Origin: Caccoplasma intestinavium
GTDB taxonomy: Bacteria > Bacteroidota > Bacteroidia > Bacteroidales > UBA11471
DNA: 8,157 nt
Direction of reading: 5' to 3'
Assembly (NCBI GenBank): GCA_018715885.1
Contig: DVKT01000055.1
Location: 1 to 8,157, forward strand
Shown here: one piece after another, positions 1 through 5,713 of the stretch
How the letters are laid out: each line of letters begins with the position of its first letter
Position numbering within the stretch: the stretch's first letter is position 1
Notes under the pieces: generated by a model
The model's database searches: none
The model's input: the letters and a program-made list of their open reading frames with translations, nothing else
Told to the model about the DNA's origin: nothing
Program-made: the position numbers and the translations under genes

Positions 1-28
1 ACGCTCTAACCAACTGAGCTACCCCGCC
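1..28 (-). tRNA. tRNA gene, 5' part only (cut by window edge)
   Basis: Read on the minus strand, the first 28 bases give the acceptor 5' strand GGCGGGG, then U8 and A9, a D-stem GCTC paired with GAGC, and a D-loop AGTTGGTTA containing the invariant GG. This is the standard start of a bacterial tRNA, with G1 at position 28. The anticodon, T arm and 3' end lie outside the window, so the amino acid cannot be named. A Bacteroides-type promoter box lies about 40 bases upstream on the same strand, which supports an active tRNA gene reading leftwards out of the window. Confidence 0.9.
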
Positions 29-67
29 ATCGACAATACAAGAAAACAACTTTCCCGAATGCGGGGG

Positions 68-75
68 CAAAGGTA
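68..75 (-). promoter_or_regulatory. Promoter -7 box for the tRNA gene
   Basis: On the minus strand this reads TACCTTTG, a perfect match to the Bacteroidota -7 consensus TAnnTTTG used by the primary sigma factor. It lies 39 bases upstream of the mature tRNA 5' end, leaving a short leader to be trimmed by RNase P. The sequence about 20 bases further upstream is T-rich, but no clear TTTG -33 element is present. Confidence 0.65.
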
Positions 76-211
76 AAACCTTTTCTTGAATTGAAAAAAT
101 TTTATCGACTAAAAAATTCTCTTGCCAGAAAAATTTATCGGAATACGTCGATTAACGATTTTTTATACAGGGTTTCGGTAATAAGGATAAAAAAGTTCGT
201 AAAGAAATCTT

Positions 212-219
212 TATCTTTG
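212..219 (+). promoter_or_regulatory. Promoter -7 box for the beta-barrel/DUF4861 unit
   Basis: The sequence TATCTTTG matches the Bacteroidota -7 consensus TAnnTTTG. Transcription would begin about 6-8 bases downstream, giving a leader of about 15 bases before the ATG at 240. This placement rules against the in-frame TTG at 222, which would sit at or before the transcription start. A small inverted repeat (AAAGA, 2-base gap, TCTTT, 201-212) abuts the box. No good -33 TTG is visible, so the promoter may be weak or activator-assisted. Confidence 0.6.
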
Positions 220-239
220 CTTTGATAAAACTATATCTT

Positions 240-905
240 ATGAAAAAGTTTACCAAAACCATCTGCTTGCTGGTACTTTTAGGCATATCGGCACAAGCGC
301 AGGCCATAGACTTCAACTGGGGTCTCAAAGGCGGATTCAATCTATCGGGAAGTTCCTATAAAGGGCTCGCCCCCAATATCAAATACGACAACGATTGCGG
401 TTTTTTCATCGGTCCTATGGCCGAAATAAGTTTCCCGTTAGGCCTCTCTATCGATGGGTCTCTGCTCTATCTGCAACGCCGAACACATTTCACTAACACC
501 GACGATTATGCCGTAGCCAACTATTTCAGACACTCTCTCGATATTCCGCTATATCTGAAATTCACATTCAACCCGCTGCAAATTCTCGGCATCTATGCAG
601 GAGTAGGACCGTCGTTTACATTCGACATCAAAAACGACAATCTGTCCAACAAACTATACGAGATCATCGGGAAAGAAAATCCCCAACCGAACGGTGCGCG
701 ACTCATCAATAACGAGACTGTCGTAGGTATGAATTTTACTGCCGGCGTCATTCTCTTTAAGCATTTGCGTGCCGCCATCAATTACCGGCTGCCTATGGGA
801 AACTCGGTAAGAGAAACATTTACAGATGGTTGGAATGATATTTTAGCCAGCGATTTTTCCACCAAAAGCAATATGTGGCAATTAGTATTCAGCGTTACAT
901 TCTGA
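240..905 (+). CDS. Outer-membrane beta-barrel (porin family, PorT-like) protein
   Basis: A 221-residue secreted protein predicted to sit in the outer membrane. Residues 1-22 form a signal peptide: basic MKK, a hydrophobic core, then AQAQA with likely cleavage before IDF. The rest alternates glycine/aromatic beta-strands, for example WGLKGGFNLS (27-36), FIGPMAEISF (56-65), LDIPLYLKF (100-108), GIYAGVGPSF (117-126) and the last strand WQLVFSVTF. It ends in phenylalanine, as many BAM substrates do. The LDIPLYLKF segment and the length fit the OMP_b-brl_2/PorT-like barrel families common in Bacteroidota; this is recognition by pattern, not by a search. The ATG at 240 was chosen over the TTG at 222 because of the signal peptide and promoter position. 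It is the first gene of a unit with the DUF4861 gene 34 bases downstream. Its substrate or role is unknown; it is too small to be a TonB-dependent receptor. Confidence 0.85.
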   Translation: MKKFTKTICLLVLLGISAQAQAIDFNWGLKGGFNLSGSSYKGLAPNIKYDNDCGFFIGPMAEISFPLGLSIDGSLLYLQRRTHFTNTDDYAVANYFRHSLDIPLYLKFTFNPLQILGIYAGVGPSFTFDIKNDNLSNKLYEIIGKENPQPNGARLINNETVVGMNFTAGVILFKHLRAAINYRLPMGNSVRETFTDGWNDILASDFSTKSNMWQLVFSVTF

Positions 906-939
906 TAAAACTCATCATATTTACGAAAATATATCTATT

Positions 940-2184
940 ATGAAATTATTCGGTCATTTCGGCCTATGCCTCCTTGCATTAGGTATCGGCACACAAGTAT
1001 GGGCACAAGAGAAAACATTCTACATAGAAGTGGAAAATCCGTGGGAACAGAATAAACCCGACTATCCCATCGTCCTGAAAACCGCCGACTTCAAATGCAA
1101 CTTTCCCATACTATCGGCAACCGTATATGACGGAGAAAAAGAGATCCCTTCACAAACCGACGACCTCGACCGCGATGGAAAAGGAGACGAAATAGCCCTA
1201 CTCATAGACATGCCCGCCAAAACAAAAAAGGATTTGCGCATTATCGTATCGGGTAAAGAAGCAGCAGCCGATCGTTATCCGTCTCGGGTATACGCCGACA
1301 TGAAAATTTACGACAAAAGTAACAAACGAAACAAACATCCCAAAATCAACTCTTTGAGTATCCCGGGAACAACCAAGATCTATAACAACCTTTATCATCA
1401 CGGTCAGGCATTCGAGTCGGAACTCGTTGCTTACAGAATTTATTTCGACCAAAAACAGACCGTCGATATTTACGGCAAATTCAACAAAGGTTTCGAAGTA
1501 GAATCCAGCGGTTGGTATCCCGACGACAAACAATTAGCACAAGGATTCGGCGACGACGTTTTGCGCGTAAGCGGCAGTTGCGGCGTAGGCGCTTTGAAAG
1601 GCTGGAATGCTAAACAGAAAAAAGCAACGCATATCGAACCTGTCATCGAACGTACCGGTCGTATATTGGCTTACGGCCCCGTGCGCACCGTAGCCGAAAT
1701 GGAAGCAAAAGGCTGGCAATACGGAGACGACCGCCTCGACATGACTTGCCGATACACTCTTTATGGCGGTCATCGCGACGCTCAGGTAGATGTATTTTTC
1801 GACAAACCTCTCGGCAATGAAATCTTCTGTACCGGTGTACAAAACATCAAAGGCTCGGAATCATATAGCGACCACAAGGGATTGATCGGTTGCTGGGGTA
1901 CAGACTGGCCGGTGAACGATACGGTAAAATATGCCAAAGAAACCGTCGGTCTCGGAACATACCTTCCACAGAAATATATCGTAAGCGAAATAAACGATAA
2001 AGCCAATTACCTCTATCAAATACAAGCCCCGAAACAATCGTCGATGACTTATTACATCACGTTTACCTCCATGAAAGAAACGTTTGGCTACAAAACCCCC
2101 GAAACGTGGTTTGAGCACTTGAAGACGTGGAAGAAAGACATCGAACAACCCTGTCGGGTAAAAATATTGAGAAAGAAAAAATAG
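940..2184 (+). CDS. Secreted DUF4861 domain-containing protein
   Basis: A 414-residue protein with a signal peptide (residues 1-22, cleavage likely after VWA before QEK), so it is periplasmic or exported without a lipobox. I recognise the DUF4861 pattern: YHHGQAFESE (152-161) followed by AYRIYFD, WYPDDKQLAQGFGDDVL (192-208), SGSCGVGALKGW (211-222), YGDDRLDM (261-268) with RYTLYGGHRD (271-280), and GLIGCWGTDWPVND (314-327). These runs are rich in His, Asp, Trp and Gly, as expected for an active or ligand-binding site. DLDRDGKGDE (75-84) resembles a calcium-binding DxDxDG loop. The family is known mainly from Bacteroidota genomes, often near polysaccharide-degradation genes; I know of no firmly established activity, so none is assigned. 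It follows the beta-barrel gene by 34 bases with no promoter box between them, so co-transcription is likely. The terminator lies 20 bases after the stop. Length is normal and no defect is seen. Confidence 0.85.
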   Translation: MKLFGHFGLCLLALGIGTQVWAQEKTFYIEVENPWEQNKPDYPIVLKTADFKCNFPILSATVYDGEKEIPSQTDDLDRDGKGDEIALLIDMPAKTKKDLRIIVSGKEAAADRYPSRVYADMKIYDKSNKRNKHPKINSLSIPGTTKIYNNLYHHGQAFESELVAYRIYFDQKQTVDIYGKFNKGFEVESSGWYPDDKQLAQGFGDDVLRVSGSCGVGALKGWNAKQKKATHIEPVIERTGRILAYGPVRTVAEMEAKGWQYGDDRLDMTCRYTLYGGHRDAQVDVFFDKPLGNEIFCTGVQNIKGSESYSDHKGLIGCWGTDWPVNDTVKYAKETVGLGTYLPQKYIVSEINDKANYLYQIQAPKQSSMTYYITFTSMKETFGYKTPETWFEHLKTWKKDIEQPCRVKILRKKK

Positions 2185-2204
2185 ATTTCTTTATTTTCAT
2201 ACTA

Positions 2205-2231
2205 AAAAAGGAGGCCACCGGCCTCCTTTTT
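2205..2231. terminator. Bidirectional intrinsic terminator
   Basis: A perfect stem GGAGGCC / GGCCTCC around a 3-base loop (ACC) is flanked by an A run on the left and five T on the right. It is therefore followed by U residues when transcribed from either strand. It lies between the convergent ends of the DUF4861 gene (stop at 2184) and the inositol-monophosphatase gene (stop at 2248) and can stop both transcripts. Confidence 0.9.
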
Positions 2232-2247
2232 CTATCGATAAAAATTC

Positions 2248-3084
2248 TCAAAGGCAATCATACAAATACGATAAAACATCAGCATGAAGGCCGGAGTTCG
2301 TTGCAACGACATCATAACCGTCTACCCGCAAACTATCACCAGCAGTCGCCCCATAGAGTAAAGAATTTCCCTCAAAGTCGGAAACAATTCCACCGGCCTC
2401 ACGCAAAATGAGAATCCCGGCCGCCACGTCCCAAAGATGTAGGGACGGCTCGATATAAGCCTCGGTACGCCCCGCTGCCACACCACAAATATCCATAGCT
2501 GCCGAACCGGCTATACGCACACCGCCCACATGCCCGTAAAAACGAGACAACATAGCCGTCGAAAAAGTTCTATACTTCTCTGCATCATACGGCAATCCGA
2601 GATGTATATAGGCCGTCCCTATCGACGTTACGGGAGACGCAGATATACGAACGCCGTTAAGATAAGCGCCGCCATCTTTCCAAGCATAAAAACATTCGTC
2701 GTGACAAGGTTCATAAACCACACCCAACAGCAATCCGGCAGATCGGCCGTAAAGAGCTATACTCACAGCATAAGGAGGCTGGTCATGAACATAATTGGTC
2801 GTACCGTCGAGCGGATCGATAATCCATAAACAAGCCTCTCCCCTATAAGAAACAGTCTCCTCTTCGGTGATAAATCCTGCTCCCGGCAACAATACCGAAA
2901 GCGAATCGACCAAACGGCGCTCAGACTCTCGATCGACATACGAAACATAGTCATGCAGATTCTTTTCTTCAACACGAGAACGGTCGAAAACCAAACGTTC
3001 GTTAAGCAGAAATCGCCCGGTAAGACGGGCTACCTCGACGACTTTGAGCGTCAGACCGGATAGCATTGCCACATCATAATCCAT
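2248..3084 (-). CDS. Inositol monophosphatase family protein
   Basis: A 278-residue cytoplasmic Mg2+-dependent, Li+-sensitive-type phosphatase. All the metal-site motifs are visible: K41 and D45 with VSYVD (47-51), matching the family's K..D.VT..D motif; the acidic pair in ITEEE (72-76); the signature DPLDGTTNY (90-98), which supplies the metal-binding and catalytic Asp and Thr; and WDVAAG (218-223). DGTTNY fits inositol monophosphatase/SuhB-like members better than CysQ-type nucleotidases, which usually read DGTKEF. The natural substrate (inositol phosphate, a sugar phosphate or another small phosphate ester) cannot be decided from sequence. Length is typical and all motifs are intact. It is transcribed alone from a TATCTTTG box 24 bases upstream of the ATG and ends at the shared terminator. 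Confidence 0.92.
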   Translation of the reverse strand: MDYDVAMLSGLTLKVVEVARLTGRFLLNERLVFDRSRVEEKNLHDYVSYVDRESERRLVDSLSVLLPGAGFITEEETVSYRGEACLWIIDPLDGTTNYVHDQPPYAVSIALYGRSAGLLLGVVYEPCHDECFYAWKDGGAYLNGVRISASPVTSIGTAYIHLGLPYDAEKYRTFSTAMLSRFYGHVGGVRIAGSAAMDICGVAAGRTEAYIEPSLHLWDVAAGILILREAGGIVSDFEGNSLLYGATAGDSLRVDGYDVVATNSGLHADVLSYLYDCL

Positions 3085-3107
3085 AACACAATTACCTTAG
3101 TATATAA

Positions 3108-3115
3108 CAAAGATA
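3108..3115 (-). promoter_or_regulatory. Promoter -7 box for the inositol-monophosphatase gene
   Basis: On the minus strand this reads TATCTTTG, a full match to TAnnTTTG, with its last base 23 bases before the ATG at 3084. The predicted transcript start leaves a leader of about 15-17 bases, similar to the beta-barrel gene. No convincing -33 TTTG is found at the usual distance. Confidence 0.65.
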
Positions 3116-3252
3116 CGAAATCTTACAGCATATTCTCACTAATTACTGTTATAAAAATCCGAAGTCGAAATAAAAAATGAGTTTTCCTCGTGAAATTGCT
3201 GCTATCTATCAACTTTTTTTATCCGATTTTTTTTCTTTTGAAAAAGAAATCC

Positions 3253-3260
3253 TATATTTG
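3253..3260 (+). promoter_or_regulatory. Likely promoter -7 box for the exbB-exbD-exbD-tonB operon
   Basis: TATATTTG matches the Bacteroidota -7 consensus. The expected -33 position falls in a run of T (3227-3234) rather than a clean TTTG. Two T tracts (3214-3220 and 3227-3234) just upstream could act as UP-like or bent DNA. It is the best plus-strand match between the two flanking genes and would give a leader of about 255 bases before exbB. Confidence 0.55.
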
Positions 3261-3521
3261 ACCCGCATTTTTGACGTAAATGTCTGAAAGAATAATTGCA
3301 TGCAAATATGTCTGTACCATGTAACACTATCATGCAGAAAGAATTGCTTACATAAATAACGACTTAAAAAAAATAATGTTTCGACCTTTGATTACTTGTG
3401 TAAGTTGAAAAACAGCCAAGGTATCAATTTATGGACGGGCAAAAAAGAACAACCAAACCACAAAAAGAACATAAAAACTTCACAAAAACTGTAAACCAAA
3501 CTAACAAAAGACTCTTTTATT
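3261..3521 (+). other. Long untranslated leader of the exbB operon
   Basis: About 260 bases without a convincing gene lie between the promoter box and the exbB ATG. Contents from left to right: a possible 14-codon ORF (3280-3324) containing the palindrome TTGCATGCAA (3296-3305); an A/T-rich stretch; a possible interrupted hairpin in which ACCTTTG (3384-3390) pairs with CCAAGGT (3416-3422, one mismatch) around an inner ACTT/AAGT stem; and, from about 3437 to 3515, an A- and C-rich, G-poor tract likely to be unstructured. Such unstructured A-rich tracts commonly replace a Shine-Dalgarno site in this phylum. No riboswitch family is recognised. Confidence 0.45.
3296..3305. repeat. 10-bp perfect palindrome in the exbB leader
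   Basis: TTGCATGCAA is a perfect inverted repeat centred about 40 bases downstream of the -7 box at 3253-3260. It could be an operator for a dimeric regulator or chance; no known regulator site is recognised. It also lies inside the possible 14-codon upstream ORF. Confidence 0.35.
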
Positions 3522-4358
3522 ATGGAGACAAAACAACCCAAAGCAAAAAAAGCTAAGAAAGAATCGAAAGGATTTCGCGGTATCGAATCTGCATTCCTCG
3601 TAATCGTAGTATGTTTTATCATTGCTGTGTGCATCTACACCTTTATATTGGGTGATGTAAACAACTTTACCGATGCCACCAAAGCTGAACCCAAACCCGG
3701 TAATATGCTGGGAACCATCTACAAAGGTGGTATAATTGTACCTGTGCTGCAAACTTTATTGCTCACTGTATTGGTACTGAGTATCGAACGTGCATTTGCC
3801 ATCATGACCGCCAAAGGCAAAGGCAGCCTCACCAAATTCGTTGCTAACGTTAAAGCGGCTCTCGCTGCCAATGACTTGGCCAAAGCCCAAGAATATTGCG
3901 ACAAACAAAGAGGTTCGGTAGGTAGCGTGGTAACGTCGGCCTTGAAAAAATACGCCGAAATGGAAAACAACACCGAACTGACCAAAGAACAAAAATTGGC
4001 AAGTATCCAAAAAGAAGTAGAAGAAGCCACCGCGCTCGAATTGCCTACTCTCGAAATGAATCTCGCCGTTATTGCCACCATGACAACTCTTGGTACCCTC
4101 GTCGGACTTCTCGGTACTGTGCTTGGTATGATCCGTTCGTTTGCCGCTCTTGCCACAGCAACAGGTGCACCCGACTCGGTAGCCCTTTCGACCGGTATTT
4201 CCGAGGCACTTGTAAATACGGCTTTCGGTATCGCAACCGGTGCTTGTGCTGTTATCTCTTATAACTTCTTCACCAGCAAAATCGACAAAATCACTTACGC
4301 TATCGACGAAGTAGGCTTCTCTATCGTACAATCTTACGCCGCTAACCACAGCAAGTAA
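3522..4358 (+). CDS. exbB: ExbB/MotA/TolQ-family proton channel of the TonB motor
   Basis: A 278-residue inner-membrane protein that forms the proton-conducting pentamer energising TonB, together with ExbD. After a Lys-rich cytoplasmic N-terminus there are four likely membrane segments: about 22-43, 70-92, 182-205 and 225-250. Residues 95-180 form the large cytoplasmic domain. The hallmark of the family is clear: TLEMN (176-180), then a Thr/Gly-rich helix with GLLGTVLGMI (195-204), and a following helix with SEALVNTAFGIATG (227-240). Enteric ExbB has three membrane segments; the additional first helix is commonly seen in Bacteroidota versions. The ATG at 3522 has no Shine-Dalgarno site but follows an A-rich unstructured leader. 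It is the first gene of the exbB-exbD-exbD-tonB operon; the next ATG is 26 bases after the stop. Confidence 0.95.
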   Translation: METKQPKAKKAKKESKGFRGIESAFLVIVVCFIIAVCIYTFILGDVNNFTDATKAEPKPGNMLGTIYKGGIIVPVLQTLLLTVLVLSIERAFAIMTAKGKGSLTKFVANVKAALAANDLAKAQEYCDKQRGSVGSVVTSALKKYAEMENNTELTKEQKLASIQKEVEEATALELPTLEMNLAVIATMTTLGTLVGLLGTVLGMIRSFAALATATGAPDSVALSTGISEALVNTAFGIATGACAVISYNFFTSKIDKITYAIDEVGFSIVQSYAANHSK

Positions 4359-4384
4359 TTAACAACTTCTGAAACAGTAAGATT

Positions 4385-5005
4385 ATGCCAAAAGTAAAAG
4401 TAAAAAGGAAGAGTACCGCCATCGATATGACTGCGATGAGCGACGTAACTGTGCTTCTGCTTACTTTCTTCATGCTGACATCGACTTTCGTTGAACCCGA
4501 ACCTGTGCAAGTTGCCGTTCCTTCGTCGGTTTCCGAGATAAAAATCCCCGAAACCAACGTTCTCCAAATTCTTGTGGAATCGAATGGCCGAATCTTCATG
4601 GGAACCGATCCGGGTATGCGCGTACCGATGTTACAGTCAGTAGCAGAAGAATACGGATACGAATTTACAGACCAAGAGCTGGCCAACTTCCAAGCATCAG
4701 ATTACTTCGGCGTACCTATTTCGCAAATGAAATCGTTGCTCGACCTGCCTTTCGACGACCAAGTGAGAGTAATGGTAGAACAGGGAACCGGTATTCCCAT
4801 CGACACGACCGGCAATCCCTCCAACGAATTCAAAGCATGGGTAAAAGCCGCACGTAAAACCAACCGCGACATGCGTATTGCGATAAAGGCTGCACAAAAC
4901 ACGCCCTATTCCGAGATACACAAAGTAATGTCGTCGTTGCAAGATTTACGAGAAAACCGTTACAACCTGATCACCACGCTGAAAAGTGTCTCCGGCGATT
5001 TTTAA
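4385..5005 (+). CDS. exbD: ExbD family protein, first copy, with enlarged periplasmic domain
   Basis: A 206-residue single-pass inner-membrane protein of the TonB motor. It has a short basic cytoplasmic tail (KVKVKRKS), then one membrane helix at about 19-36. D20 in MSDVTVLLLTFFML is the expected proton-relay Asp, equivalent to E. coli ExbD Asp25; a second acidic residue, D14, lies just before the helix. The periplasmic part begins near EPEPVQVAVPS (37-47). The typical ExbD ending is seen at DMRIAIKAAQNTPYSEI (162-178) and on to the C-terminus. Between about 74 and 158 is an extra segment not found in the ~141-residue enteric ExbD. Two TAA codons in frame follow each other (5003-5008), giving a tandem stop. 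The second exbD starts 22 bases later, and no promoter box is seen between the genes. Confidence 0.93.
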   Translation: MPKVKVKRKSTAIDMTAMSDVTVLLLTFFMLTSTFVEPEPVQVAVPSSVSEIKIPETNVLQILVESNGRIFMGTDPGMRVPMLQSVAEEYGYEFTDQELANFQASDYFGVPISQMKSLLDLPFDDQVRVMVEQGTGIPIDTTGNPSNEFKAWVKAARKTNRDMRIAIKAAQNTPYSEIHKVMSSLQDLRENRYNLITTLKSVSGDF

Positions 5006-5027
5006 TAACTGTTAGAATGTAGAAATT

Positions 5028-5687
5028 ATGGCAGAAGTAGAACAAAAAGACTCCGGCGGCAAGAAGAAAGGTAAACAGAAAAAAATGAACATTCGCGTCG
5101 ACTTCACACCCATGGTCGACATGAACATGTTGCTTCTTACTTTCTTTATGCTCTGTACCTCTATGAGCAAACCTCAGACGATGGAAATCAGCATGCCGTC
5201 AAACGATAAAACGCTGACAGAGCAAGAACGGGACAAAGTAGCCGCTTCACGTGCTATCACTCTGATTCTCGGCGGTAACAACCGCGTATACTACTATACG
5301 GGAGAACCTAATTATGAAGACTGGACCTCTTTGCAGGAAACCACTTATAATGATGACGGACTCCGTGCCATGTTGCTTTATCGCAACCAGGAAGTAGTAT
5401 CGAAGATACGAGAACTGAAAAAGGAGAAAATAGACACCAAGATGTCTGACGAAGAGTACAACAGACGCGCCGGAGAAATCAAAGACGCCAAGACGGCTCC
5501 TATCGTCATCATCAAAGCTACCGATGACTCGACCTATAAAAACTTGGTAGATGCCCTTGACGAAATGCACATTTGCAGCATCAACAAATATGCAATAGTC
5601 GACATCGCCGAAGGGGATGAATGGTTGGTAGAAAACTATGAAAAGAAAGGTGAACTCACCAACCAGATCGACCGCGATCAAATGTAA
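5028..5687 (+). CDS. exbD: ExbD family protein, second copy
   Basis: A 219-residue ExbD paralogue, distinct from the first. A very basic, Gly/Lys-rich cytoplasmic tail (7-23) leads to RVDFTPMVDMNMLLLTFFML (23-42). This contains the membrane helix with D31 as the expected proton-relay Asp, and the FTPMVD motif is closer to classic ExbD (TPFID) than in the first copy. The periplasmic region carries a charged insert of about 100-155 (RNQEVVSKIRELKKEK and acidic runs, probably helical), then the family-typical end APIVIIKATDDSTYKNLVDA (157-176). Two exbD genes in a row is usual for this phylum and suggests mixed ExbD dimers inside the ExbB pentamer. The ATG at 5028 lacks a Shine-Dalgarno site. 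TonB follows after 26 bases. Confidence 0.93.
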   Translation: MAEVEQKDSGGKKKGKQKKMNIRVDFTPMVDMNMLLLTFFMLCTSMSKPQTMEISMPSNDKTLTEQERDKVAASRAITLILGGNNRVYYYTGEPNYEDWTSLQETTYNDDGLRAMLLYRNQEVVSKIRELKKEKIDTKMSDEEYNRRAGEIKDAKTAPIVIIKATDDSTYKNLVDALDEMHICSINKYAIVDIAEGDEWLVENYEKKGELTNQIDRDQM

Positions 5688-5713
5688 TATATTCACACTA
5701 AAATCGAACGAAA

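Noticed and set aside
1..28. tRNA gene as an attachment site for an integrated element
   Set aside because: Integration normally uses the 3' part of a tRNA gene, which is outside the window. No integrase, direct repeat or foreign-looking genes are seen on this side.
222..239. Upstream TTG start for the beta-barrel gene
   Set aside because: It lies at or before the predicted transcript start (box at 212-219) and would put six extra residues before a normal MKK signal peptide; the ATG at 240 fits better.
1198..2148. Several minus-strand ORFs opposite the DUF4861 gene
   Set aside because: They are antisense shadows with no family features; the plus-strand protein has a signal peptide and clear family motifs.
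2127..2411. 94-codon plus-strand ORF across the DUF4861 end and the terminator
   Set aside because: It reads through an intrinsic terminator and into the antisense of the phosphatase gene, with no start signal or domain.
3381..3390. GACCTTTG as a second promoter box for exbB
   Set aside because: It lacks the TA of the TAnnTTTG consensus and has no -33 element; the box at 3253-3260 is a better match.
3431..3556. 41-residue ORF (starting MDGQKRTT) overlapping the exbB start in another frame
   Set aside because: Its composition (Lys, Thr, Gln, Asn) simply reflects the A/C-rich untranslated leader, it has no domain or hydrophobic pattern, and it runs into exbB out of frame. Translational coupling cannot be excluded but is not supported.
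3756..4349. 197-codon minus-strand ORF opposite exbB
   Set aside because: It is the shadow of a well-supported coding gene, has a low-complexity Phe/Gly/His/Arg-rich product, and has no promoter box or family resemblance.
4460..5152. Near-identical short stretch (CTTACTTTCTT at 4460 and 5136) as a possible repeat
   Set aside because: Both copies encode the same LLLTFFML membrane motif of the two ExbD proteins, so the similarity is explained by shared ancestry and codon use.
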